Assembly: GCF_026283965.1 (NCBI RefSeq)
Contig: NZ_JAPDPD010000013.1
Span: 1-64,000 of the forward strand
DNA from: Dyella subtropica
Lineage (GTDB): Bacteria; Pseudomonadota; Gammaproteobacteria; Xanthomonadales; Rhodanobacteraceae
Length of the DNA stretch: 64,000 nucleotides
Reading direction: 5' to 3'
Position numbers and translations under genes: made by a program. Positions within the stretch are counted from its first letter, which is position 1. Each line of letters starts with the position of its first letter. Positions 16,524 to 24,560 of this stretch are shown piece after piece. The notes under the pieces were generated by a model. That model worked only from the letters and a program-made list of their open reading frames with translations. It did no database searches and was not told the origin of the DNA.

Positions 16524-17888
16524 TCACTCCTGCGCAGCGAGCTGGTCCAATGCCTCACGCAAACGCGTGAGTGCTTCATCGCGGGTCTCTTCGTCGCGGT
16601 AGTCGGGCGTGCTGGCTACGTGTTCGCCGTCCAACTCCAGGTTCAGGGCCAGCCGCTTTACTTGCAGCACAGCGGCCGTGGCGCCTAGTCCTTTGAGGCG
16701 CTTCTGCAAAGCACCCGCGGCCTTGGGATCGGCAAACGACTTCGACAGCAACAACTCCTCGCCCTCCGCAGAGAACAGGCGGAAGCGGAAGCTACCGTCG
16801 CCATCGCGGAAACTGGCGAAGCGCGGTTTGTTGCCCGCCTTGCTCTCCTCTTTCGCGACTGCCGGTGCGACGGCGATGGACACGCCCGACCGCAGACCGA
16901 TCGCATCGCGCAACTCGGCAATCTTGGGTGCGGCGACGGCGCGCGCTTTCTTGGCGCCTTCGTGCAGGATCTCTTCGATCACGGCCGGGCGCGCGATCAA
17001 TGCGTCGTAGCTCTCACGCATCGGCGCCACATCGGCCTCGATGCGTTCGAACAACACCTTCTTGGCCTCGCCCCAGCCGATGCCGTCGAGCAGCGCCTGC
17101 TTGAAGGCACTGGACTCCGCCTCACTGGCAAAGGCGCGGAAGATGGTGAACAGCGAGGAGCTGTCCGGATCTTTCGGCTCACCCGGCGTGCGCGAATCGG
17201 TGACGATGCGCATGATCGAATCGCGCAGATGCTTCTTGCCGCCAGCGAACAGCGGAATGGTGTTGTCGTAACTCTTGGACATCTTTCGGCCGTCCAGACC
17301 GGGCAAGGTGGCCACCTGCTCCTCGATCACCACTTCCGGCAACACGAAGAATTCGCGGCCGTAGATATGGTTGAAGCGCTGCGCGATGTCGCGCGCCATC
17401 TCGATGTGCTGGATCTGGTCACGACCCACCGGCACCTTGTGCGCGTTGAAGGCCAGGATGTCGGCGGCCATCAGCACCGGGTACATGTACAGGCCAGCGG
17501 TGACGCCGGCATCCGCGTCCTCGCCCGTCTCGGCGTTCTTGTCCACCGCCGCTTTGTAGGCGTGCGCACGGTTGAGCAGACCCTTGGCGGTAACGCAGGT
17601 GAGGAACCAGGTCAGCTCCGGAATTTCCGGAATGTCCGACTGCCGGTAGAACGTCACCCGCTGCGGATCAAGGCCGGCAGCCAGCCACGTGGCGGCGATC
17701 TCCAGACGCGAACGCTCGATGCGCGCCGGGTCGTCGCTCTTGATCAGCGCGTGGTAGTCGGCCATGAAGTAGAACGCGTCCACATCGGCGCGGCGACTGG
17801 ATGCCACCGCGGGGCGGATCGCGCCAACGTAGTTACCCAGATGTGGGGTGCCGGTGGTGGTGATGCCGGTCAGTACACGAGTCTGCAT
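16524..17888 (-). CDS. trpS: Tryptophanyl-tRNA synthetase with C-terminal extension
   Basis: Charges tRNA-Trp. The catalytic part has [11 protein letters not shown] (HIGH signature) near the N-terminus, [15 protein letters not shown] and [11 protein letters not shown] (KMSKS). At 454 residues it is about 120 longer than E. coli TrpS (334). The extra C-terminal part starts after an Ala/Lys-rich linker. It contains [21 protein letters not shown]...AAGALQKRL, which resembles a DUF1508/YegP-type small beta-alpha domain. Such an extension is, as far as I recall, typical of Xanthomonadales. Start ATG 17888. Confidence 0.94.
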   Translation of the reverse strand: MQTRVLTGITTTGTPHLGNYVGAIRPAVASSRRADVDAFYFMADYHALIKSDDPARIERSRLEIAATWLAAGLDPQRVTFYRQSDIPEIPELTWFLTCVTAKGLLNRAHAYKAAVDKNAETGEDADAGVTAGLYMYPVLMAADILAFNAHKVPVGRDQIQHIEMARDIAQRFNHIYGREFFVLPEVVIEEQVATLPGLDGRKMSKSYDNTIPLFAGGKKHLRDSIMRIVTDSRTPGEPKDPDSSSLFTIFRAFASEAESSAFKQALLDGIGWGEAKKVLFERIEADVAPMRESYDALIARPAVIEEILHEGAKKARAVAAPKIAELRDAIGLRSGVSIAVAPAVAKEESKAGNKPRFASFRDGDGSFRFRLFSAEGEELLLSKSFADPKAAGALQKRLKGLGATAAVLQVKRLALNLELDGEHVASTPDYRDEETRDEALTRLREALDQLAAQE

Positions 17889-17926
17889 GTTGGTCGCTTA
17901 TGTCGTCTTGATGCTGGGAATGGCGC

Positions 17927-18841
17927 TTAGCGCATCAGCGTGGATTTGCCGAACAGCGATTCGACCAGATCCACCGCAAGCTTGGCCGTTTGGTTGCGCT
18001 TATCGAAAGCCGGATTCAGTTCGACGATATCCAGCGAGGCCATGCGACCGGTGTCGGCGATCATTTCCATGCACAGCTGCGCCTCGCGATAGTTCGGCCC
18101 GCCACGTACCGTAGTGCCGACGCCGGGTGCGATGGCCGGATCGAGAAAGTCCACGTCGAAGCTCACATGCAGATGGGTGTTTTCGTCCATGCCATCGAGC
18201 GCTTCTTCCATCGCGCGCTTCATGCCGACTTCGTCGATGTGGCGCATGTCGTAGATGCCTACGTTCGCCTCGCGCACCAGGCGCTTTTCGCCGTCGTCCA
18301 CCGAGCGGATGCCGATCTGGCGATACACCTCCGGCAAAGTCGCCGGTGCGCTGCCGCCCAGGTGAGTCAATTCCTCCGGCCCCATGCCGCACAAACAGGC
18401 CACCGGCATGCCGTGGATGTTGCCCGAGGGGGTGATCTGGGCGGTATTGAAATCGGCATGTGCATCCAGCCATAGCACACGCAGCTTCTTGCCCTGCTCG
18501 CGGCAATAGCGCGCCACGGCGGTGATCGAACCAATCGCCAGGCAATGGTCGCCGCCCAACATCACCGGCAGACGGCCGGCCGTCAGTTCGGCGTAGATGG
18601 CCGTATATACGGCATGGTTCCAGGCCACCACGCCAGGCAGGTGACGGTATCCGTCCTGCGGCGGCTGCCACGGATTGAGCGGACCCTGCAAGTTACCGCA
18701 GTCGATCACATTCAACCCACGCGCCACCAAACGGCCCATCAGATTGGCCACGCGCAGGGCTTCCGGCCCCATCGAGGAGCCACGATGTCCGGCTCCGATA
18801 TCGGTGGGGACACCGATCAGCGATACAGCCTGATTACCCAT
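17927..18841 (-). CDS. rocF: Arginase
   Basis: Hydrolyses arginine to ornithine and urea with a binuclear manganese centre. The 304-residue protein has all metal motifs: GGDHCLAIGS, LDAHADFNT with SGNIHGMPVA, and SFDVDFLDPAIAPG. The SGN(I/L)HG segment favours arginase over agmatinase. I use the ATG at 18841, preceded by GAGGAAAC, rather than the ATG at 18862. It is followed by trpS with 38 bp between them and preceded by a rhodanese gene 22 bp upstream, so the three may be cotranscribed. Confidence 0.9.
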   Translation of the reverse strand: MGNQAVSLIGVPTDIGAGHRGSSMGPEALRVANLMGRLVARGLNVIDCGNLQGPLNPWQPPQDGYRHLPGVVAWNHAVYTAIYAELTAGRLPVMLGGDHCLAIGSITAVARYCREQGKKLRVLWLDAHADFNTAQITPSGNIHGMPVACLCGMGPEELTHLGGSAPATLPEVYRQIGIRSVDDGEKRLVREANVGIYDMRHIDEVGMKRAMEEALDGMDENTHLHVSFDVDFLDPAIAPGVGTTVRGGPNYREAQLCMEMIADTGRMASLDIVELNPAFDKRNQTAKLAVDLVESLFGKSTLMR

Positions 18842-18863
18842 GTTTCCTCGGTCGATCTGCATG

Positions 18864-19325
18864 TCAGGGAGTGGAGGCGCCTTCGCGCACCAGCGGTAGC
18901 TCTTGCTTGCGCCAGGCGTTGATGCTTCCGTCCAGCAGGCGCACATGGCTGTAGCCCTGCGCCTGCAGAATCTCCTGCGCGTGCGCGGCACGACGCCCGG
19001 AGACGCAATAAACCACAATGTCCTGATCGCGTGGCACACCCAGCGCGGCATAGCGCGCGGCCAGCTGCTCGACAGGAATGTTCAAAGCACCGGCGATGTG
19101 GCCATCGCGGTATTCATCCGTATGCCGGACATCGAGCAGCATCGGCGCCTGGCCTGCTTGCTGCAGCTGTACCAACTGCGTTGGCGCCAGCGGCTCGTCG
19201 GTTGCCATCGCTGTACCGGCGCTCGCCAACCCGATCAAGGCGACGAAAGCGACACGTCGCCCACGCGCCCAGCCGCCGACGCGAGAGGCGGCGTGGAAGG
19301 GCCATGCGAAACGACTGTCTTTCAT
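18864..19325 (-). CDS. Exported rhodanese-like protein
   Basis: Single rhodanese domain, 153 residues, with an N-terminal export signal ([22 protein letters not shown], cleavage after about residue 41), so it acts in the periplasm. The catalytic loop is YCVSGRRAAHA with the active Cys, and LLDVRHTDEYRDGHIAGALNIP is the classic rhodanese first half. It may transfer sulfur or bind thiol groups; no substrate can be read from the sequence. Start is ATG 19325; a GTG five codons upstream is an alternative. It precedes the arginase gene on the same strand. Confidence 0.88.
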   Translation of the reverse strand: MKDSRFAWPFHAASRVGGWARGRRVAFVALIGLASAGTAMATDEPLAPTQLVQLQQAGQAPMLLDVRHTDEYRDGHIAGALNIPVEQLAARYAALGVPRDQDIVVYCVSGRRAAHAQEILQAQGYSHVRLLDGSINAWRKQELPLVREGASTP

Positions 19326-19441
19326 GCGCAAACCGCTCACGGTGTCAAACGATGACGCACCGGATGATCTAAGTGCGATCCGGCAAGTCTACAAGAACGC
19401 ATCCATTCGGTACCTTGCAGCGCAACGGACAAGATGGGGCG

Positions 19442-20467
19442 TCAGGGCTCCATCCATGGCTTGATCGGGCGTTCGGAGGCCGCGAGCCATTCGGAAAGCG
19501 AAAAGCTGCCATGCCGCCCAAGCGCCTCGCCGTGCTGTACATACCAGAGTTCGGCCGTAGCGCGGCCGAACTCGCGCAGCGCCTGCAACGGATTCGAACG
19601 CGTATCGGCCGCCGAATGCCCGAGCGCCGCCAGCCCCTCTTCGGGCGCAACGATATGCAGGCGCAAGTCGCGTATCTTGCGTTCGACGGATGTCGGCCAC
19701 AGGTGGTGCTCCGCCTGCTCTCGTGCCCTGGCGATGTCTCTCAGCTCGCGATGGAAGGCGGCGCTGAAGGAAAGTTCGACAGAAAGCGCCAGAGACTCTC
19801 TCGCATGACGTGGCGTCATCGAGCGCAGAAAGGGCTGAAGAAGAATGCACAACAGATCGTCGCCGCCACTGTGCAACAACGGCTCCAGCGCTGGATTGCC
19901 GGCAAACCCGCCATCCCAATAGGCCTCACCATCGATATTGACCGCGGGAAACAGCGGCGGCAGGCTCGACGAAGCGAGCAAGGCGTCGTGGCTCAAGCGC
20001 GTGCCGTTGAATACCGTCAGCGCGCCATCGCGAATGCGCGTCGCGACCACATGCAGGGCGACAGGCCTGGCGCGCAGAACGTCGACGTCGAAGAATTCCT
20101 CCACCAACGAACGCAGCGGATTGAAGGCTGCCGCACCATGGTTCATGGCGGGCCATGGGAAGTTTTCGCCCAGAAACCACGATGGCGCGCCCCACCAATC
20201 CAACACCGCGTTGCGCCCGCCCAGTGTCATCCAGAACGCCTCGAGCGTTTCGCGCGCACCCGCCGCACCGCCGCGTGCCCAGCCTTGCGCTAAGGCCGCG
20301 GCATTCATCCCGCCGCTGCTGGTGCCGCATACGGATTCGACCACCAACCCGGGGATTTCCAGCAGGCGATCCAGCACGCCCCAGGTAAATGCACCATGCG
20401 CGCCGCCGCCCTGCAGGGCCAGCTTCACCGGGATGGATGCCATCGGGCGATTGGTGCATTGCATCAT
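19442..20467 (-). CDS. Patatin-like phospholipase
   Basis: Serine hydrolase acting on acyl esters of lipids. The 341-residue protein has the oxyanion-hole motif LQGGGAHGAF near residue 20, the nucleophile elbow CGTSSGGMNA (GxSxG) and the dyad Asp in YWDGGFAGNP. There is no signal peptide, so it is probably cytoplasmic or peripherally membrane-bound. The start is ATG 20467 or 20464; neither has a strong ribosome site. It lies downstream of tRNA-Thr on the same strand but behind that gene's terminator. Confidence 0.92.
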   Translation of the reverse strand: MMQCTNRPMASIPVKLALQGGGAHGAFTWGVLDRLLEIPGLVVESVCGTSSGGMNAAALAQGWARGGAAGARETLEAFWMTLGGRNAVLDWWGAPSWFLGENFPWPAMNHGAAAFNPLRSLVEEFFDVDVLRARPVALHVVATRIRDGALTVFNGTRLSHDALLASSSLPPLFPAVNIDGEAYWDGGFAGNPALEPLLHSGGDDLLCILLQPFLRSMTPRHARESLALSVELSFSAAFHRELRDIARAREQAEHHLWPTSVERKIRDLRLHIVAPEEGLAALGHSAADTRSNPLQALREFGRATAELWYVQHGEALGRHGSFSLSEWLAASERPIKPWMEP

Positions 20468-20510
20468 TCGATCTTGGGCAGATCACCATGCAGCGTCAAG
20501 ACACGACATG

Positions 20511-20532
20511 AAAAACCCGCCATGCGGCGGGT
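20511..20532 (-). terminator. Intrinsic terminator of tRNA-Thr
   Basis: Read on the minus strand: ACCCGCC-GCAT-GGCGGGT followed by TTTT, 17 bp after the tRNA 3' end. Confidence 0.88.
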
Positions 20533-20548
20533 CCAGGCAAAGCTTGAT

Positions 20549-20624
20549 TGGTGCCGACAGTCTGACTCGAACAGACGACCTACCGCTTACAAGGCGGTTG
20601 CTCTACCAACTGAGCTATGCCGGC
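20549..20624 (-). tRNA. tRNA-Thr (anticodon TGT)
   Basis: A 76-nt cloverleaf. The acceptor is GCCGGCA paired with TGTCGGC (one G-T pair). The D arm is GCTCAGTTGGTAGAGC, the anticodon stem ACCGC/GCGGT holds loop CTTGTAA, and the T arm is CTGTTCGAGTCAGAC. The CCA end is encoded. Anticodon TGT reads ACA/ACG threonine codons. Confidence 0.97.
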
Positions 20625-20679
20625 GAAGACGCGGAGTTTAGCAGGCCCTGGCGAGTCGCTGTAGAAGCCATGCGCTTGT

Positions 20680-21399
20680 TTAGAAACACCCTGTGCTGTG
20701 CGAACCCACGGTGCTGTTGCGCAGGCGGCTGCGCCAATCGAAGCGGGTGCCGTCGGCGACCGCCAAGTCGAGCCAATACTCCGGCACGGTCTCCGTGCGC
20801 TCGGTCATCTGCGCGGGAAAGCCAGCGGAGACGACTTCGTCGCGACGTTTGCGCGCGTTGGCCGGATCCTTGAACAGACCTAGCGAGATCGTATTTGGCT
20901 GGCCGCCCGAGCCGACCACGAAGTAGTCGTTGATGTTGGCGGTGCTGAGCTTGCGAGCCTGTTCCAGCGCTTGCTCGCGACTGGAACTGGCCGGCAGATA
21001 GACCCACCAGCCACGCGTCTGGGTGGTTTGTTCCTGACGCGACTGCATACGTGAGGCCTGCGCGCTGAGTGCGCTACGCGCATTGCGCAGATCGATTGGC
21101 GTGGCGAAGGGGCCAATCGAGATGCAGGTGTAGCTGATCGGGCGCGTCGGCGGCACCGCTTTGGCGGTGGATGCCGCCGCTACCGGTGCAGGCGCCGGTG
21201 CGGCCGGCGCCACAGGCTCGGTATTCGCCACAGCCACGCTACTGGCGGGCGCGGCAGGGCGCTCCGACAACAGGTGCAGGGTCGGCACACCGGGATCGGT
21301 GGGACTGCGCCCGTGCGCGTCGTCCTGCCCAAGCAACAACCACGCCCCCACCGCGATATTGAGGGCAATCAGCAGGACGAAGAGCAAACGCAGAACCAT
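20680..21399 (-). CDS. SPOR-domain inner-membrane protein
   Basis: The 239-residue protein has one N-terminal transmembrane anchor (LRLLFVLLIALNIAVGAWLLL), a long Ala/Pro-rich periplasmic linker (about residues 45-85) and a C-terminal domain. That domain, with ISIGPFATPIDLRNARSALSAQA, YFVVGSGGQPNTISLGLFKDPANARKR and FPAQMTERTE, fits the SPOR fold, which binds denuded peptidoglycan. It follows coaX and birA on the same strand, 37 bp after coaX, a gene order that is usual in this order of bacteria. A septal role is inferred from the domain. Confidence 0.85.
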   Translation of the reverse strand: MVLRLLFVLLIALNIAVGAWLLLGQDDAHGRSPTDPGVPTLHLLSERPAAPASSVAVANTEPVAPAAPAPAPVAAASTAKAVPPTRPISYTCISIGPFATPIDLRNARSALSAQASRMQSRQEQTTQTRGWWVYLPASSSREQALEQARKLSTANINDYFVVGSGGQPNTISLGLFKDPANARKRRDEVVSAGFPAQMTERTETVPEYWLDLAVADGTRFDWRSRLRNSTVGSHSTGCF

Positions 21400-21436
21400 T
21401 CAGCGATCCGGGAAAGCACGAGCAAGAACCGACATT

Positions 21437-22195
21437 CTAAGAAACCTGGATCGACGGCGACTGCGCATTCGCCCACACCGCCAGCCCATGCAACACGCCG
21501 TCTTCGGCCAGTTGCGCGGGCAGGCTAAGCAAGGGCAGCAAGGCTTCGGCATCGCCACCGCCCAGGCGCAGTGACGGCGCGCCGCCCAACGATGGCGCCA
21601 TACGGGTGGCGAAACGTTCGATCAGGGCGGCGGCGGCCTGCCAGCAACCGGAGGCCACGGCGTCGGCCGTGTTGTCGGCCACCTCCAGCACCTGCCCGGG
21701 TCGTTCAGGACGCACACGTGATGTCGCGCCCACCAGGGATTGCTGCATCAATTGGGGGCCGGGAGCGATCAAACCACCGAGGTGACGACCATCAGCCGCC
21801 AAGGCATCCAAGGTGAGCGCCGTGCCGACACCGGCCAGCACGCAGGGTGTGTGCCCTCCCGCATGCACAGCCACCATGGCCAGGAAACGATCCACACCCA
21901 GGCGTTGCGGCTCGGCGTAGGCGTTGCGCACGCCACAGGCTTCGGCTGGCGTGCGCAGCCAATAGGTATCGAGCGACCAGTGCGCCTTGGCCGTTGCTGC
22001 GACATGCGCCTCACGACCTTCATCGACCACCGAAGCGCCCAGCACTTCCAGCGGTCGAGGCAAGGCGCCCCAGGCGTCCCGTAGGATAGTGCCGACGTCC
22101 TCATCCCAGCCCGCCGCTCCGCGAGCAAGCCAATGTGCGCCATCGTGCAGTGCCCATTTCAGGCGGGTGTTGCCAAGGTCCAGCAAGAGCTTCAT
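21437..22195 (-). CDS. coaX: Type III pantothenate kinase
   Basis: Phosphorylates pantothenate in the first committed step of CoA synthesis. The 252-residue protein has the ASKHA-fold motifs: LLLDLGNTRLKWAL at the start (phosphate-binding Asp), the pantothenate-site GVDRFLAMVA, and AGVGTALTLDAL. The ATG at 22195 overlaps the birA stop as ATGA, so translation is coupled to birA. Start choice follows from that overlap and from the DLGNT motif lying at residues 6-10. Confidence 0.93.
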   Translation of the reverse strand: MKLLLDLGNTRLKWALHDGAHWLARGAAGWDEDVGTILRDAWGALPRPLEVLGASVVDEGREAHVAATAKAHWSLDTYWLRTPAEACGVRNAYAEPQRLGVDRFLAMVAVHAGGHTPCVLAGVGTALTLDALAADGRHLGGLIAPGPQLMQQSLVGATSRVRPERPGQVLEVADNTADAVASGCWQAAAALIERFATRMAPSLGGAPSLRLGGGDAEALLPLLSLPAQLAEDGVLHGLAVWANAQSPSIQVS

Positions 22196-23160
22196 ACGCG
22201 GCGCACCGAAACGTCGGCGCTGTCGATGCAATGCAGGCCATCAGCCGCCTGTACTTGCAGGGCACCGCGAACGTCGACACCGGCGCCGGTGCCATCCAGG
22301 ACGCCCTGCGCACCATGCACGCGCAAAGGCGCCCCCTTCAGCAGATCGTGTTGGGCGTATTCGTCGACGAAAGCAGCGAAGCCTTCGCGTTCGAACTGCC
22401 CCAGGCCTTCGGCCAAGGCGGAAATCAGCGCAGCGGCTACCTGGTTACGGTCCGGCGGCGTGCCGACCAGGCTGGCCAGGTCGCAGGTAGGTTGACCGGC
22501 CTGCTCGCGCAAGGCATCGGTGAGCCGCAGGTTGAGACCCACGCCGATCACCGCGGCGCATGGCCCCTGATACTCGCCGCTCAGCTCGACCAGGATGCCG
22601 GCGAGTTTGCCACTCCGTGCCAGCACGTCGTTCGGCCATTTCAAGCCGGCCTCGGCGATACCGAGCGAAGCCAGCGCGCGCAGCAGGATCACCCCCACCG
22701 CCAGCGACAAGCCTGAGAGCGAGGCAAAACCCGCATCGAAGCGCTTGAAGCAGGACAGATACAAGTTCAGCCCCGGCGGCGACAGCCAATGGCGACCACG
22801 ACGACCGCGGCCGGCACTCTGCGTTTCCGCCAGCATCATGCTGAGATCACCCAACTCCGCCGCACGCCGCTGCAATTCGCTGGACGTGGAATCGAGTTCC
22901 CAATGGACTTCCAGCGACCCTAGTCGCTTGCGTAGCGACGCCGGCACGCCGGCCCGGATGCGCTTGATATCCAGCATCTGCAACGACCACGGCAACCGAT
23001 AACCCGCGGCACCACGCGCTTCGATCGGCACGCCGCGCGCGCGCAGGGCTTCGACCTGCTTCCAGATCGCGGCTCGCGTCACTCCTGCGCGCTCGGCAAG
23101 CCATTCGCCGGAAACGGCCTCTCCTCCAGCCAGCAGAGCGAGCAGTTGCTGTGCTTGCAT
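22192..23160 (-). CDS. birA: Biotin--[acetyl-CoA-carboxylase] ligase / biotin operon repressor
   Basis: Attaches biotin to the carboxyl carrier protein of acetyl-CoA carboxylase. The 322-residue protein has an N-terminal winged helix (LLALLAGGEAVSGEWLAERAGVTRAAIWKQVEALRA), so it may also be a repressor. The catalytic domain has SAGRGRRGRHWLSPPG (biotinyl-AMP loop) and LKWPNDVL, and an SH3-like C-terminal domain follows. The start at ATG 23160 matches the family N-terminus; an in-frame extension upstream is not conserved. coaX overlaps its stop by four bases. Confidence 0.93.
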   Translation of the reverse strand: MQAQQLLALLAGGEAVSGEWLAERAGVTRAAIWKQVEALRARGVPIEARGAAGYRLPWSLQMLDIKRIRAGVPASLRKRLGSLEVHWELDSTSSELQRRAAELGDLSMMLAETQSAGRGRRGRHWLSPPGLNLYLSCFKRFDAGFASLSGLSLAVGVILLRALASLGIAEAGLKWPNDVLARSGKLAGILVELSGEYQGPCAAVIGVGLNLRLTDALREQAGQPTCDLASLVGTPPDRNQVAAALISALAEGLGQFEREGFAAFVDEYAQHDLLKGAPLRVHGAQGVLDGTGAGVDVRGALQVQAADGLHCIDSADVSVRRV

Positions 23161-23391
23161 CAGTGGACGCCGCCAGTTGAAGGGACCCGATACACGGTAA
23201 CGACCGCCAGGGGACAAGGGATTGCATGCATCGCGCCATCTTAGAGCCTGTCCCCCACGGCGAGTAGACGAAGCCGGCTTCCGCTGCACAGTACTTGTGG
23301 GACTGGCATCGCCATGAGGAGGCACTGGCATCCGCCAGACGATTCTGCGACGATCCGGTCCTTCATTTGCGGATCAAGGGGTTGAGCCGCC

Positions 23392-23706
23392 ATGGGCATT
23401 AGGCAGTTCCTGTTCGCGTGTGTTCTGAGCGTCGGCGGCATCGGTGCCGCATCGGCCATGGACGCCGATTCCCAGGAATTGGGCTCCCTGCAGCGGGTCA
23501 GCGCCGACAGCGCGGTTAGCCATGAGGGCGGCGGCAACAGCGGCGATGGCTTGGGCGTGCCCCGCGACACCTCCCCGCAAACCAGTCCGGCTTCCAGCTC
23601 CAGTAGCGAAAACTGCCCCACAGGCAGCGGCGGTTCCTCCGGCACTCAGCGCAGCCGGCGCATCAGCCTGGGCTGGCAGTCACTGCTGCCGGGCTCGATT
23701 CAGTAA
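23392..23706 (+). CDS. Small secreted protein of unknown function
   Basis: The 104-residue protein has a clear signal peptide (MGIRQFLFACVLSVGGIGAASA) and then a low-complexity, Ser/Gly-rich mature region with one Cys (SENCPTGSGG) and a C-terminal SRRISLGWQSLLPGSIQ. The stop codon is 8 bp before the mtfA start, so the two are probably cotranscribed. The mature part is likely disordered. I do not recognise the family. Confidence 0.65.
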   Translation: MGIRQFLFACVLSVGGIGAASAMDADSQELGSLQRVSADSAVSHEGGGNSGDGLGVPRDTSPQTSPASSSSSENCPTGSGGSSGTQRSRRISLGWQSLLPGSIQ

Positions 23707-23714
23707 ACCGTTCC

Positions 23715-24482
23715 GTGCCGGGGGCTTGGTGGCGACAGTGGCTGTCGCGCTTCGACCCACCGCCTATTCCCGATACTCTTTGGCGCCGCGCACTGGCAGC
23801 GTGCCCGCTGGCGCGCCGTCTCGATGACAACCGCCTGCAGGCCCTGCGCCAACTGACCGTCGCCTTTCTCGCCCGCAAGCGCTTTCATCCGCTCGCCGGC
23901 ACCGCGCTCGATGACAGGCTGCAACTGCTGATTGCCATGCAAGCCTGCTTGCCGGCCTTGCAACAAGGTGTACGCAGCCTGCGCGGCTGGCGCGAGGTGC
24001 TGGTGTACCCCGGCGAGTTCAAAGTGCGCCGCAGCCATCACGACGAACACAGCGGCGTGGTCAGCGAGGCCGATGACGTATTGATTGGCGAAGCCTGGGA
24101 ACGCGGCCCGCTTATCCTGTCGCTGGCCGACGTACAGCTGGACCTCGAACAACCCTGGGACGGCTACAACGTGGTCGTCCACGAGATGGCCCACAAGTTC
24201 GACATGCTCGATGGCCCACCCGACGGCGTGCCGCCGTTGCCGCACGATATTGGGCGCCGCGAATGGATCGTGGCTTTCCAACGTGCCTACGATCACCTCT
24301 CGAACGATGTGGCCCGCGGCCGCGAGACGCTGATCGACCCTTACGCCGCGGAAGGTGCCGATGAATTCTTCGCCGTGGTCAGCGAGATGCACTGGTCGCA
24401 GCCTGGGCTGCTGAAACGTGCTGAACCCGCGGTAGCTTCGCTGCTGACGGCCTACTACGGACCGTCGCCCGCGCCGGAATGA
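23715..24482 (+). CDS. mtfA: MtfA-type zinc metallopeptidase (Mlc titration factor family)
   Basis: Cytosolic aminopeptidase-like metalloenzyme; in E. coli MtfA binds the glucose repressor Mlc and so affects ptsG expression. The 255-residue protein has the zinc motif VVHEMAHKFDMLDG (HExxH) and the downstream Glu in EGADEFFAVVSE, plus VLVYPGEFKVRRS and VLIGEAWERGPLILS typical of the family. The start is a GTG at 23715 with no clear ribosome site, suggesting coupling to the small gene just upstream. An Mlc homologue is not in this window, so the regulatory role is only inferred. Confidence 0.9.
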   Translation: MPGAWWRQWLSRFDPPPIPDTLWRRALAACPLARRLDDNRLQALRQLTVAFLARKRFHPLAGTALDDRLQLLIAMQACLPALQQGVRSLRGWREVLVYPGEFKVRRSHHDEHSGVVSEADDVLIGEAWERGPLILSLADVQLDLEQPWDGYNVVVHEMAHKFDMLDGPPDGVPPLPHDIGRREWIVAFQRAYDHLSNDVARGRETLIDPYAAEGADEFFAVVSEMHWSQPGLLKRAEPAVASLLTAYYGPSPAPE

Positions 24483-24488
24483 GCCTTG

Positions 24489-24560
24489 GGGATGCTCTGA
24501 TCTATTCAACGCAGGCGAGCTGATACGATGACGCCTGCGTTGAATAGATCAGAGCATCCC
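24489..24560. repeat. Minimal 72-bp palindrome of the nested-palindrome repeat family
   Basis: Perfect 29-bp arms (24489-24517 and 24532-24560) surround a 14-nt loop. The outer part of each arm, GGGATGCTCTGATCTATTC, equals the terminal repeat of the 337-bp element at 41794-42130. It fills the gap between convergent mtfA and the phoQ-like gene. Its right end CTAG provides the TAG stop of the kinase (complement of 24560-24562). It may serve as a bidirectional terminator. Confidence 0.9.
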
